Shown in pieces: positions 1 through 5,588 of a DNA stretch of 5,588 nucleotides (position 1 is its first letter; every line of letters starts with the position of its first letter). This DNA comes from Bacteroidaceae bacterium (lineage in GTDB: Bacteria > Bacteroidota > Bacteroidia > Bacteroidales > Bacteroidaceae): the NCBI GenBank assembly GCA_017618515.1, contig JAFZUB010000005.1, positions 1-5,588 on the forward strand. The letters run 5' to 3'. Made by a program: the position numbers and the translations under genes. The notes below the pieces were generated by a model. The model was given only the letters and a program-made list of their open reading frames with translations. It searched no databases and was not told the DNA's origin.

Positions 1-24
1 GACTCCCCCTAGCTTAGGGGGAGA
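1..24 (-). repeat. In-frame palindromic element, copy A (cut by window edge)
   Basis: The 24 bases are identical to 3050-3073 and the match stops exactly at base 25. They form a hairpin with arms CTCCCCCTA (3-11) and TAGGGGGAG (15-23) around a 3-nt loop. Read on the minus strand in the murB frame they give SPPKLGGV, the same peptide in the same frame as copy C. The residues before it (YPDIPHYPATN) are normal MurB sequence, so the element interrupts the MurB C-terminal domain. If complete, it should continue to the left of the window with codons for PEGRGG. Confidence 0.85.
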
Positions 25-852
25 AAGATGGGGGTTGGTTGCGGGATAATGGGGGATGTCGGGGTATTGCTGGCGCAATTGGTGGAAGAGGTCTGCGGAG
101 ACTATGGGATTGAGGAAGAAGCTGCCGGCGTTGCCGAGCTGGGCGGGATCGGGCAGTTTGCTGCGGCGCAGCTCGATGACCTTGTTGCGCACATCCTGGG
201 CTGTGAGTCCGTCGGTGGGGAGTTCGCTGAGACCCTTGTAGGATATGTTGGGCTGGAACACTGTGGGGAGCGAGAAGAGGACATGAGTGATGGCATAGTG
301 TCCGCGCCACTGCTCTTTATAGTTGCTGCGGCGATAGCTGAAGCCGCACTCGTCCTTGGTATGGCGCACGGGGCGGCCGGTGTGCATGTCAACACAGTCA
401 ACGCAGACGATATAGTCCTTCGCCTCAGCACCATAGGCACCTATGTTCTGTACGGCGGCGGCGCCCACCTCAGAGGGGATGAGGGAGAGGTTCTCGAGGC
501 CGTAGTAGCCGTGGGCGATGGTCCACTCGACGAACTGGTCCCAGTTCTCGGCAGCTCCCACGGAGAGGGTGACATGGCCGTCGCGCTCGTCGATCTTTTC
601 TATTCCCTTGACGGCAGAGTGGAGGATGTAGCCGTCGAAGTCCTTGGTGAAGAGGAGGTCGCTGCCGCTGCCGATGTGGTAGAGACTTGGGAGACCACCC
701 CTAGCCCCTCCTAGAGGAGGGGGAAAATTGAGGGTGGAGAGGAAGTGAGACAGATCGTCGGGGGTTTCGTACTCCACGAAGAATTTGGCCTTGACGTCGA
801 GGCCAAAGGAGTTGTAGGGTTTGAGGGAGAAGTTTTGCTTTATTGTGAGCAT
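1..852 (-). CDS. murB: UDP-N-acetylmuramate dehydrogenase (MurB), C-terminus off the left edge
   Basis: MurB is the cytoplasmic FAD enzyme that reduces UDP-GlcNAc-enolpyruvate to UDP-MurNAc with NADPH, the second committed step of peptidoglycan precursor synthesis. 284 codons are visible from the ATG at 852-850 and the frame is open to base 1. Visible marks in order: PYNSFG (residues 12-17) and GSGSDLLF (61-68) of the FAD domain, LSLIPSEVGAAAVQNIGAYG (122-141), YRRSNYK (173-179), and GNAGSFFLNP (240-249) with the Ser244 expected to be the proton donor. The C-terminal Glu region is outside the window; related proteins are about 330-345 residues. The start fits because MLTIKQNFSLKPYNSFG aligns with the family N-terminus. 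Two palindromic repeats add peptide at about residues 40-55 and from 277 onward. GSGSD has Asp where GxGSN is usual, and GSFFLNP has Leu where Lys is common. Identification is secure; activity with the inserts is inferred. Confidence 0.95.
   Translation of the reverse strand, partial: MLTIKQNFSLKPYNSFGLDVKAKFFVEYETPDDLSHFLSTLNFPPPLGGARGGLPSLYHIGSGSDLLFTKDFDGYILHSAVKGIEKIDERDGHVTLSVGAAENWDQFVEWTIAHGYYGLENLSLIPSEVGAAAVQNIGAYGAEAKDYIVCVDCVDMHTGRPVRHTKDECGFSYRRSNYKEQWRGHYAITHVLFSLPTVFQPNISYKGLSELPTDGLTAQDVRNKVIELRRSKLPDPAQLGNAGSFFLNPIVSADLFHQLRQQYPDIPHYPATNPHLSPPKLGGV
695..737 (-). repeat. In-frame palindromic element, copy B (variant, inside murB)
   Basis: This 43-bp block has outer arms CCACCC (695-700) and GGGTGG (732-737) and an inner hairpin CCCCTCCT (705-712) / AGGAGGGG (715-722). 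On the minus strand in the murB frame its core reads PPPLGGARGG, matching the SPPKLGGVPEGRGG of copy C except for one residue and a three-codon gap. It lies between FLST and LYHIGSGSDLL of MurB, where relatives have only a short linker. The exact ends are uncertain by a few bases. Confidence 0.75.
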
Positions 853-895
853 TTCAAATTAATTTACAATTTATGTACTATCTAACAAAAACCGA

Positions 896-1027
896 GAAAA
901 CCTCCAATGAGATGATGGTGCTGCGCACCTTCCTCATAATGCTTATACAAAAGACCGAAAGCAAGCTTTCCTCTTTTTACTAATCATCATGAGGCGACAA
1001 GCCGAAATCATCTCATTGGGAAAACAT
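896..1027. mobile_element. MITE-like or structured-RNA element with 13-bp inverted ends
   Basis: The perfect inverted repeat CCAATGAGATGAT (904-916) / ATCATCTCATTGG (1007-1019) bounds a 116-bp element. Inside are a short hairpin (GGTGC 917-921 / GCACC 925-929) and a long imperfect one (CCTCAT 932-937 / ATGAGG 989-994, with further pairing inward to GAAAG 957-961 / CTTTC 966-970), giving a three-way-junction fold. Immediately outside are GAAAACCT (896-903) and GAAAACAT (1020-1027), an 8-bp direct repeat with one mismatch that could be a target-site duplication. There is no coding capacity. It fills most of the gap between the lipoprotein and murB, so it would be transcribed in the murB leader if transcription reads through. 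Whether it is a non-autonomous transposon or a conserved RNA cannot be told from one copy. Confidence 0.6.
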
Positions 1028-1078
1028 AGAAAAACAAATTAATTCATTTTACATTAAATCCTACGCCTTCGTGGGGTA

Positions 1079-1972
1079 TTAGTAATTTTCGATTTTATAT
1101 AGTTGCCATTGGTCGGCGGTGCGACGGAAGTAGAGGCGGCTGGTGAATCCGGAGCCGGGGGCTTCGAGAGAGACCATGCGCTCGGTGGTGTTGTCGGTGA
1201 GGTCCTGTCCGAAATCTATGTTGGAGAATTTCTGGGATGGGAGCAAGGGGATGAGGTTGTCGCTCCAGTTGGCGGCGGAGATCCTATGGTTCTTCACATA
1301 CTGTGCGTCGAACTCATCATCATTGTCGGGGTCGAGGCCGTCGTAGGTGATGGTCTCTGCGAGGTGCTGGGCCTGATAGTCGGGGTCGGCGGCGAAGGAG
1401 GAATAGAAGCGTACGAAGCTGCTGTTGGGGTCATCGTCGATGGAGTGCTCATCGATGGAGGTGAGCATCCACTGTCCGTCAATCTTCTCGAAGATATAGT
1501 TGCTGGCCTTGTCCTCATCGGTGTTGTACCACTGCACGGTGACATTGTTCACCTCATCGTCTTTCTCCAGGCTCATAGACTTGAAGTCGGGAAAGAAGAC
1601 GGTGTAGGCGTCGGAGTTGTAATGGAGCTTGGAGAAGCGCCACTGCTTGTCGCTGACGCTGAGGGTGTCGCCGTTGACGATATGCTTGAGTGGGAAGAGG
1701 ATACGTTTTTTCTGGTATTTGCTGTTTTGGCAGAAGGAAGCTATGAAGTCGTAGAACACGCCATCGGCCGCTTGCGACACGGGTGTCTGTGCCATCAGCG
1801 AGTCCTCTTCGTCGCCGAGCAGCAGCGATGAGTCGATGGTGCTGTCAGCGAGGGAGTCGAGGCCATTGCCATCGCCGGACTTGCCACCGCCACAGGCGGT
1901 GAGGAGGAGGTGGAAGAGGAGGAGGGAAGATGGAAGATGGCTGATGGCTGATGGATGAAGTGTTTTTTTCAT
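1079..1972 (-). CDS. Lipoprotein, DUF4348-like, with an internal duplication
   Basis: A 297-residue predicted lipoprotein of unknown function. The N-terminus MKKT, a hydrophobic stretch and the lipobox LLTAC (lipidated Cys27) form a type II signal peptide. A flexible Gly/Ser/Asp-rich linker follows to about residue 68. The mature part appears to hold two related halves: VFYDFIASFCQNSKYQKKR (72-90) recurs as SFVRFYSSFAADPDYQAQH (185-203), and YIFEKIDGQWMLTSI (159-173) as LYFRRTADQWQLYKI (280-294). The first half resembles DUF4348 proteins of Bacteroidetes, from memory. The residues after Cys27 (GGGKSG) lack the acidic run typical of Bacteroidetes surface export, so a periplasm-facing anchor is more likely (inference). 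It starts only 9 bp after the upstream synthase stop, so it is probably co-transcribed with the leu genes, though nothing in it suggests amino-acid metabolism. Part of the signal peptide is coded by a 7-nt tandem repeat. Confidence 0.85.
   Translation of the reverse strand: MKKTLHPSAISHLPSSLLLFHLLLTACGGGKSGDGNGLDSLADSTIDSSLLLGDEEDSLMAQTPVSQAADGVFYDFIASFCQNSKYQKKRILFPLKHIVNGDTLSVSDKQWRFSKLHYNSDAYTVFFPDFKSMSLEKDDEVNNVTVQWYNTDEDKASNYIFEKIDGQWMLTSIDEHSIDDDPNSSFVRFYSSFAADPDYQAQHLAETITYDGLDPDNDDEFDAQYVKNHRISAANWSDNLIPLLPSQKFSNIDFGQDLTDNTTERMVSLEAPGSGFTSRLYFRRTADQWQLYKIENY
1922..1956 (-). repeat. 7-nt tandem repeat coding part of the lipoprotein signal peptide
   Basis: Five consecutive 7-mers, all variants of GATGGCT on the plus strand (units start at 1922, 1929, 1936, 1943 and 1950; the third and fourth are identical). 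On the minus strand they code roughly for residues 6-17, HPSAISHLPSSL. Without them the rest (MKKT plus LLLFHLLLTAC) would still be a short signal peptide. The unit is not a multiple of three, so gain or loss of one unit would shift the frame. A run of seven A follows the start codon (1963-1969). Confidence 0.7.
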
Positions 1973-1981
1973 AGCTATAAC

Positions 1982-3571
1982 TTACATATTCTCAATGGCG
2001 TTGAGCATTTTTATTGTAGCTTTGATTGCGGAGTCGGTTTGGTCGGCATCGAGGCCCCTGGTGCGGAGCGACTTGCCTCTGTACTCCCACGAGATGACGG
2101 TCTGCACGAGAGCGTCGGTTCGTCCGCCGGGAGGTATGGTGACGAAGTAGTTAGTGAGCACGGGGAACTCGCGGTGTAGCTTCTCGGTATATATCTTGTG
2201 GAGACCCTTGACGAAGGCATCATACTGTCCGTCGCCAGTGGATGCGGCCTCATACTCCACCCCGTCGATCTCTATGCGCAGCGAGGCGTAGCTACGCAGC
2301 GAGCGGGCGGTGGAGACCATATAGCCCACGAGCTTAACCTTGTTGTCGGCATTGTGCTTGATGACATCGTTGACGATGAACGGCAGATCGTCGGGGGTGA
2401 CAATCTCTTTGCGGTCGCCGAGTTCGGTGATGCGCTCAGTGACGAGCTTCGTCTGTTCGGGGGTGAGCTCGAGTCCGAGGGCGTCAAGATTTTTAATGAT
2501 ATTAGCCTTGCCGCTGTTTTTGCCCAGGGCATATTCACGCTTTCTGCCGAAGCGCTCGGGCTTGAGGTTGTTTTGGTAGAGATTGTGTTTGTTGTCGCCA
2601 TCGGCATGTACGCCGGCCACCTGAGTGAAGACACTCTCGCCAACGATGGGGCGATTGGGTGAGATGGGGATGGCGGAGTAGCTCTCCACGAGACGACTGA
2701 TTTGATACAGGGCGGTCTCGTCGATATTGGTGTGAGCCTTAAACTGGTCGTGGAGAATGGCCTGCACACTGGCGAGTGGCGCATTGCCGGCCCTCTCGCC
2801 GAGTCCGTTGACGGTGGCATGGATACCCTGGCAACCGCTGAGGACAGCGGCCAGCACATTGCTGATGGCGAGGTCATAGTCGTTGTGGGCATGGAAATCG
2901 AAGTGCACGTTGGGGTATCGCTTCACCATCTTGCGCACGAACTCGAGCACCTGCAGCGGATTGAGCACCCCGAGGGTGTCGGGCAGCATGAAGCGCTGAA
3001 CACAGGCTGTCATCCCATCTTTTGCCAGCACACCCCCTCGGCCTTCGGGGACTCCCCCTAGCTTAGGGGGAGAGCTATTTACAATTGCGTCCATGACCTG
3101 GAAGACATAGTCGGGCGAGTCTTTCATGCCGTTGCTCCAGTCCTCGAGATAGATATTGACGCTGACGCCTTTGGCAGTGGCATATTGAATGGTGTCGATA
3201 ATATCGGCGATATGCTGCTCGGGGGTCTTGTTGAGCTGATACTGGCAGTGGCGCAGCGAGCCCTTGCAGAGCAGGTTGAGACGCTTGCAGCCACAGTCAA
3301 CGAGCCAGTCCACCGACTTGCCCCCGTCGAGGAATCCCAGCACCTCTACCCTATCGATCATGCCGGCGCTGTTTGCCCATCGGCAGATCATGCTGACGGC
3401 TTCCTTCTCACCTTCCGACACACGTGCCGAGGCGACCTCGACGCGGTCCACCTTAACATCTTGCAGCAGTCCGCGTGCGATGGTCAGTTTCTCGCTGGGC
3501 AGAAACGACACATTGTCGGTCTGCTCACCGTCGCGCAGCGTGGTGTCGAGTATTTCAATGTATCGATCCAT
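1982..3571 (-). CDS. 2-isopropylmalate / citramalate synthase family enzyme (LeuA/CimA-like)
   Basis: A 529-residue DRE-TIM metallolyase that condenses acetyl-CoA with a 2-oxoacid: 2-oxoisovalerate for leucine, or pyruvate giving citramalate for isoleucine. The TIM barrel shows DTTLRDGEQ (9-17), metal-binding HAHND (227-231), GLGERAGNA (256-264), the catalytic-His motif GVHADG (320-325) and GKNSGKANI (350-358). A LeuA-dimer regulatory domain spans about 412-529, so allosteric feedback by the end product is likely. The ATG at 3571 is chosen over an upstream in-frame TTG at 3589 because MDRYIEILDTTLRDGEQ matches the family start. It overlaps the end of leuD by 17 bp, suggesting translational coupling. 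Residues about 165-187 are an insertion made by palindromic element copy C, just before RFMLPDTLG. The substrate cannot be decided from sequence, so no symbol is given; in Bacteroidales a second LeuA-like gene beside leuCD is, as I recall, common. Confidence 0.9.
   Translation of the reverse strand: MDRYIEILDTTLRDGEQTDNVSFLPSEKLTIARGLLQDVKVDRVEVASARVSEGEKEAVSMICRWANSAGMIDRVEVLGFLDGGKSVDWLVDCGCKRLNLLCKGSLRHCQYQLNKTPEQHIADIIDTIQYATAKGVSVNIYLEDWSNGMKDSPDYVFQVMDAIVNSSPPKLGGVPEGRGGVLAKDGMTACVQRFMLPDTLGVLNPLQVLEFVRKMVKRYPNVHFDFHAHNDYDLAISNVLAAVLSGCQGIHATVNGLGERAGNAPLASVQAILHDQFKAHTNIDETALYQISRLVESYSAIPISPNRPIVGESVFTQVAGVHADGDNKHNLYQNNLKPERFGRKREYALGKNSGKANIIKNLDALGLELTPEQTKLVTERITELGDRKEIVTPDDLPFIVNDVIKHNADNKVKLVGYMVSTARSLRSYASLRIEIDGVEYEAASTGDGQYDAFVKGLHKIYTEKLHREFPVLTNYFVTIPPGGRTDALVQTVISWEYRGKSLRTRGLDADQTDSAIKATIKMLNAIENM
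3031..3073 (-). repeat. In-frame palindromic element, copy C (complete, inside the LeuA/CimA-like gene)
   Basis: The hairpin arms are CTCCCCCTA (3052-3060) and TAGGGGGAG (3064-3072), followed on the coding strand by a second GC-rich half containing CCCC, GGCC and GGGG. In the gene frame it reads SPPKLGGVPEGRGG. The right end is fixed by where identity with copy A stops (3073); the left end at about 3031 is estimated. Sense frames other than the one used contain TAA and TAG, so only one sense frame tolerates this element. Confidence 0.85.
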
Positions 3572-4178
3572 TGTGTTCGTATTCCTCAATGATGCCCTTG
3601 TTTTCGAGCAGGAAGTCGATGTCGTCGAGGGCGTTCATGAGGCAGTATTTCTTGTATCCGTTGATATCGAAATGCTCGCTGTGCCCCGTCTGCATGTTGG
3701 TTACGGTTTGGGCGGGGAGGTCCACCTTGACCTCGGCCTGCGGGCAGGAGGCGATGGTGGCGAAGAGCTCTCGTTGAAACTCGGTGGTTACCACCACCGG
3801 CAGCACGAAGCAGTTGAGCAGGTTGTTGCGGTGGATGTCGGCAAACGACGAACTGATGACAACCCTTACGCCGTAGCCGGCGATAGCCCATGCGGCGTGT
3901 TCACGGCTGGAGCCGCTGCCCCAGTTCTGCCCTGCGACGATTATCTCGTGCACTCCCTGTCGGGGCGGCTCAGAGAAGTCGGGCTTGTTCATCACGAAGT
4001 CGGCCACGGGCTTGCCCTCGCTGTCGTAGCGCAGGTCGTGCATAAAGGCATCGCCGAAGAATTTGGGGTCGCGAGTTGTAGAGGCCAGATAGCGTGCTGG
4101 TATGATAAGGTCTGTATTGCAGTTGTCGATGGCAACGGGAATGCAGGTGGAGTGGATGGTGGTGAACTTTTGTTTCAT
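3555..4178 (-). CDS. leuD: 3-isopropylmalate dehydratase small subunit
   Basis: LeuD is the small swivel-domain subunit of isopropylmalate isomerase. With LeuC it converts 2-isopropylmalate to 3-isopropylmalate in the cytoplasm, and in many organisms also acts on citramalate. The 207 residues are close to the family's usual 195-205. Visible marks are DNCNTDLIIPARYL (18-31), where relatives have DNVDTDQIIP, the substrate loop GSGSSREHAAWAI (87-99), and SSSFADIHRNNLLNCFVLPV (109-128). The ATG at 4178 fits the family start. It lies 21 bp after the leuC stop, and its last codons overlap the next gene's start by 17 bp, as expected for subunits made from one transcript. No truncation or missing motif is seen, and no palindromic insert, unlike its downstream neighbour. 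Confidence 0.96.
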   Translation of the reverse strand: MKQKFTTIHSTCIPVAIDNCNTDLIIPARYLASTTRDPKFFGDAFMHDLRYDSEGKPVADFVMNKPDFSEPPRQGVHEIIVAGQNWGSGSSREHAAWAIAGYGVRVVISSSFADIHRNNLLNCFVLPVVVTTEFQRELFATIASCPQAEVKVDLPAQTVTNMQTGHSEHFDINGYKKYCLMNALDDIDFLLENKGIIEEYEHNGSIH

Positions 4179-4200
4179 TGAGGATTGAGAATTGAGAATT
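4177..4200. repeat. 7-nt tandem repeat forming the leuC-leuD spacer
   Basis: Three tandem copies of ATTGAGA (first unit ATTGAGG) begin at 4177, 4184 and 4191, plus a partial ATT. They make up the whole spacer between the leuC stop and the leuD start. On the coding strand this is ATTCTCA repeated up to the ATG. I recall similar TTCTCAA tracts between genes in Bacteroidales genomes, but cannot confirm that here. Confidence 0.7.
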
Positions 4201-5588
4201 TAAAGGGTTCTCGGGTCGGTGATTAGGCCGGTGATTGCGGAGGCAGCGACGGTGAGAGGGCTGGCCAAGATGGTGCGGGCACCGGGCCCCTGTCGTCCGA
4301 CGAAGTTGCGGTTGCTGGTGGAAATGGCGAGTTTGCCAGCGGGCACCTTGTCGGGATTCATGGCCAGACAGGCGGAGCACGACGGCAGCCTTAGTTCAAA
4401 GCCCGCCTCCTCCAGCACCTTGTCGATGCCCTCGTCGATAATCTGTTGCCTTACCAGCCACGAGCCGGGCACCAGCCACGCCACTACATTATCGGCTTTC
4501 CTCTTGCCTTTCACCACCGAAGCGAAGGCGCGGAAGTCCTCTATCCTGCCGTTGGTGCAGGCACCGAGGAAGCAGTAGTCCACGGGCTTGCCCTCCAGCC
4601 TGTCGCCGGGCTTGAACTGCATATAGTCCAGCTGCGCCAGGAAGTCAGCCTTCTCGGTTTCGGCGATACAGTCGAGGGAGGGTATGGCTTCGTCGATGGC
4701 AATGCCCGCTCCGGGATTGGTGCCGTAGGTGATGCGCGGCTTTATGTCTTCGGCTCGGAAGGTGAGCTCTTTGTCAAAGACGGCATCATCGTCGCTGCGC
4801 AGAGTCTTCCACTCAGCCACGGCGGCCTCCCATGCCTCGCCCTTGGGAGCATACTCGCGCCCTTTGAGGTAGGCGAAGGTAGTGTCGTCGGGGGCAATGA
4901 TACCGGCACGGCTGCCCATCTCTATCGACAGGTTGCTCAGTGTGAGTCGTCCCTCCATGCTCATCTCTCGGATGGTGCTGCCAGCATACTCCACCACATA
5001 GCCAGTGGCGCCGCTGGTGGTCATCTGAGCCATGAGGTACAGGGCGACGTCTTTTGCTGTGACGCCCTGCTGCAGCTTGCCCTCGATGTTGATGCGCATC
5101 GACTTGGGCTTTTGTTGCAGTATGCACTGGCTAGCCAACACCTGAGCCACCTCGCTGGTGCCGATGCCCATGGCCAGTGCTCCCACTGCGCCGTGGGTGC
5201 TGGTGTGGCTATCGCCGCAAACGATGGTCATGCCGGGCAGCGACAATGCTTTCTCAGGTCCCACGACATGTATGATGCCGTTGTCCTTGGTGCCCATGGC
5301 AAAGTGGCGTATGCCAAACTCCTCGCAGTTGCGCTGCAGTGTCTCTACCTGCTTGCGTCCTATGGGGTCGTTGATGACCTCCTGCTGGTCGGACGGTGTG
5401 TTGTGGTCGGGCATGGCGATCACCTTGTCCGGTCGGAACACCTTGATGCCTTTCTCTCTCAGTGTGTCGAAAGCTTGGGGGCTTGTGACCTCGTGTGCAT
5501 AGAGGCGGTCGATATATAATTGGGTGGGGCCGTCCTTCACATTCTGAATGACGTGGCTGTCCCAAATTTTTTCAAAGAGAGACAGACC
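4200..5588 (-). CDS. leuC: 3-isopropylmalate dehydratase large subunit, N-terminus just off the right edge
   Basis: LeuC is the aconitase-family [4Fe-4S] subunit that pairs with LeuD for leucine biosynthesis. 462 residues are visible and the frame is open to the window edge, reading [20 protein letters not shown]. By comparison with E. coli LeuC only about one to a few residues should be missing. A GTG at 5540 is an internal valine, not the start. Visible marks, numbered from the edge: HEVTSPQAF (about 32), [14 protein letters not shown] (about 124), the cluster cysteine in FLGACTNG (about 344), and the Cys-x-x-Cys pair in [12 protein letters not shown] (about 404 and 407), spaced as the three E. 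coli ligands are, then [20 protein letters not shown] near the C-terminus. It is the first visible gene of the leuC-leuD-synthase-lipoprotein run. A promoter would lie outside the window. Confidence 0.97.
   Translation of the reverse strand, partial: GLSLFEKIWDSHVIQNVKDGPTQLYIDRLYAHEVTSPQAFDTLREKGIKVFRPDKVIAMPDHNTPSDQQEVINDPIGRKQVETLQRNCEEFGIRHFAMGTKDNGIIHVVGPEKALSLPGMTIVCGDSHTSTHGAVGALAMGIGTSEVAQVLASQCILQQKPKSMRINIEGKLQQGVTAKDVALYLMAQMTTSGATGYVVEYAGSTIREMSMEGRLTLSNLSIEMGSRAGIIAPDDTTFAYLKGREYAPKGEAWEAAVAEWKTLRSDDDAVFDKELTFRAEDIKPRITYGTNPGAGIAIDEAIPSLDCIAETEKADFLAQLDYMQFKPGDRLEGKPVDYCFLGACTNGRIEDFRAFASVVKGKRKADNVVAWLVPGSWLVRQQIIDEGIDKVLEEAGFELRLPSCSACLAMNPDKVPAGKLAISTSNRNFVGRQGPGARTILASPLTVAASAITGLITDPRTL

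Noticed and set aside
28..714. Long open frame on the plus strand opposite murB
   Set aside because: It is antisense to clear MurB motifs and its translation resembles no family; GC-rich codon use leaves the opposite strand open.
855..900. TTAATTTG before murB as a Bacteroidetes -7 promoter box (TAnnTTTG)
   Set aside because: It ends only a few bases before the ATG, differs at one key base, and the TTTG upstream is 23 bp away, longer than the usual 19-21.
957..979. Hairpin GAAAG/CTTTC followed by a T-rich stretch as a plus-strand terminator
   Set aside because: No plus-strand gene precedes it, the stem is short, and it is the tip of the larger element's long arm.
855..1044. Direct repeat CAAATTAATT at 855-864 and 1035-1044 around the inverted-repeat element
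   Set aside because: AT-rich 10-mer that could match by chance; the GAAAAC repeats directly at the element ends are a better candidate duplication.
1061..1078. Terminator after the lipoprotein (CCCACG / CGTAGG hairpin)
   Set aside because: The stem has a mismatch on the transcribed strand and no clear T-run follows.
1103..1831. Long open frame on the plus strand opposite the lipoprotein
   Set aside because: Low-complexity Val/Gly/Glu translation typical of an antisense shadow; the minus strand has a signal peptide and lipobox.
3572..3589. TTG at 3589 as the start of the LeuA/CimA-like gene
   Set aside because: The extra residues match nothing in the family and the ATG at 3571 gives the usual N-terminus.
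4446..5519. 357-codon plus-strand frame opposite leuC
   Set aside because: It lies antisense to a full set of LeuC motifs and shows no recognisable domain.

Overview
The window looks like a piece of a Bacteroidales chromosome, most likely Prevotellaceae. The grounds are the Bacteroidetes-type sequence of MurB (LSLIPSEVGAAAVQNIGAYG), a LeuC beginning [14 protein letters not shown], a DUF4348-like lipoprotein, and starts without a well-placed Shine-Dalgarno sequence. The lineage is inferred from recognisable protein sequence, not from a search. All five genes lie on the minus strand and are read from right to left.

Right to left, the layout is: leuC (4200-5588, N-terminus just off the edge), leuD (3555-4178), a LeuA/CimA-family synthase (1982-3571), a lipoprotein (1079-1972), a 226-bp non-coding gap (853-1078), and murB (1-852, C-terminus off the left edge). 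The first four genes are packed with gaps of 21, -17 and 9 bp and are probably one transcript. LeuC and LeuD form isopropylmalate isomerase. The synthase makes either 2-isopropylmalate for leucine or citramalate for isoleucine, and LeuCD can process both. leuB does not follow; the lipoprotein takes that place. MurB, for peptidoglycan precursor synthesis, is a separate function behind the gap.

The most striking content is small repeats. A GC-rich palindromic element occurs three times inside genes (1-24, 695-737, 3031-3073). Each copy is in the same orientation and the same reading frame, and adds a peptide of the form PPxLGG...RGG to an otherwise normal enzyme, twice in MurB and once in the synthase. 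This resembles in principle the protein-coding Rickettsia palindromic elements. The gap before murB is mostly one 116-bp element with perfect 13-bp inverted ends, internal hairpins and 7/8-matching 8-bp flanking repeats: a MITE-like insertion or a structured RNA. Two further tracts have a 7-nt period: one forms the leuC-leuD spacer, the other codes for part of the lipoprotein signal peptide.

No tRNA, rRNA, CRISPR array or transposase gene was seen, and no convincing promoter or terminator.
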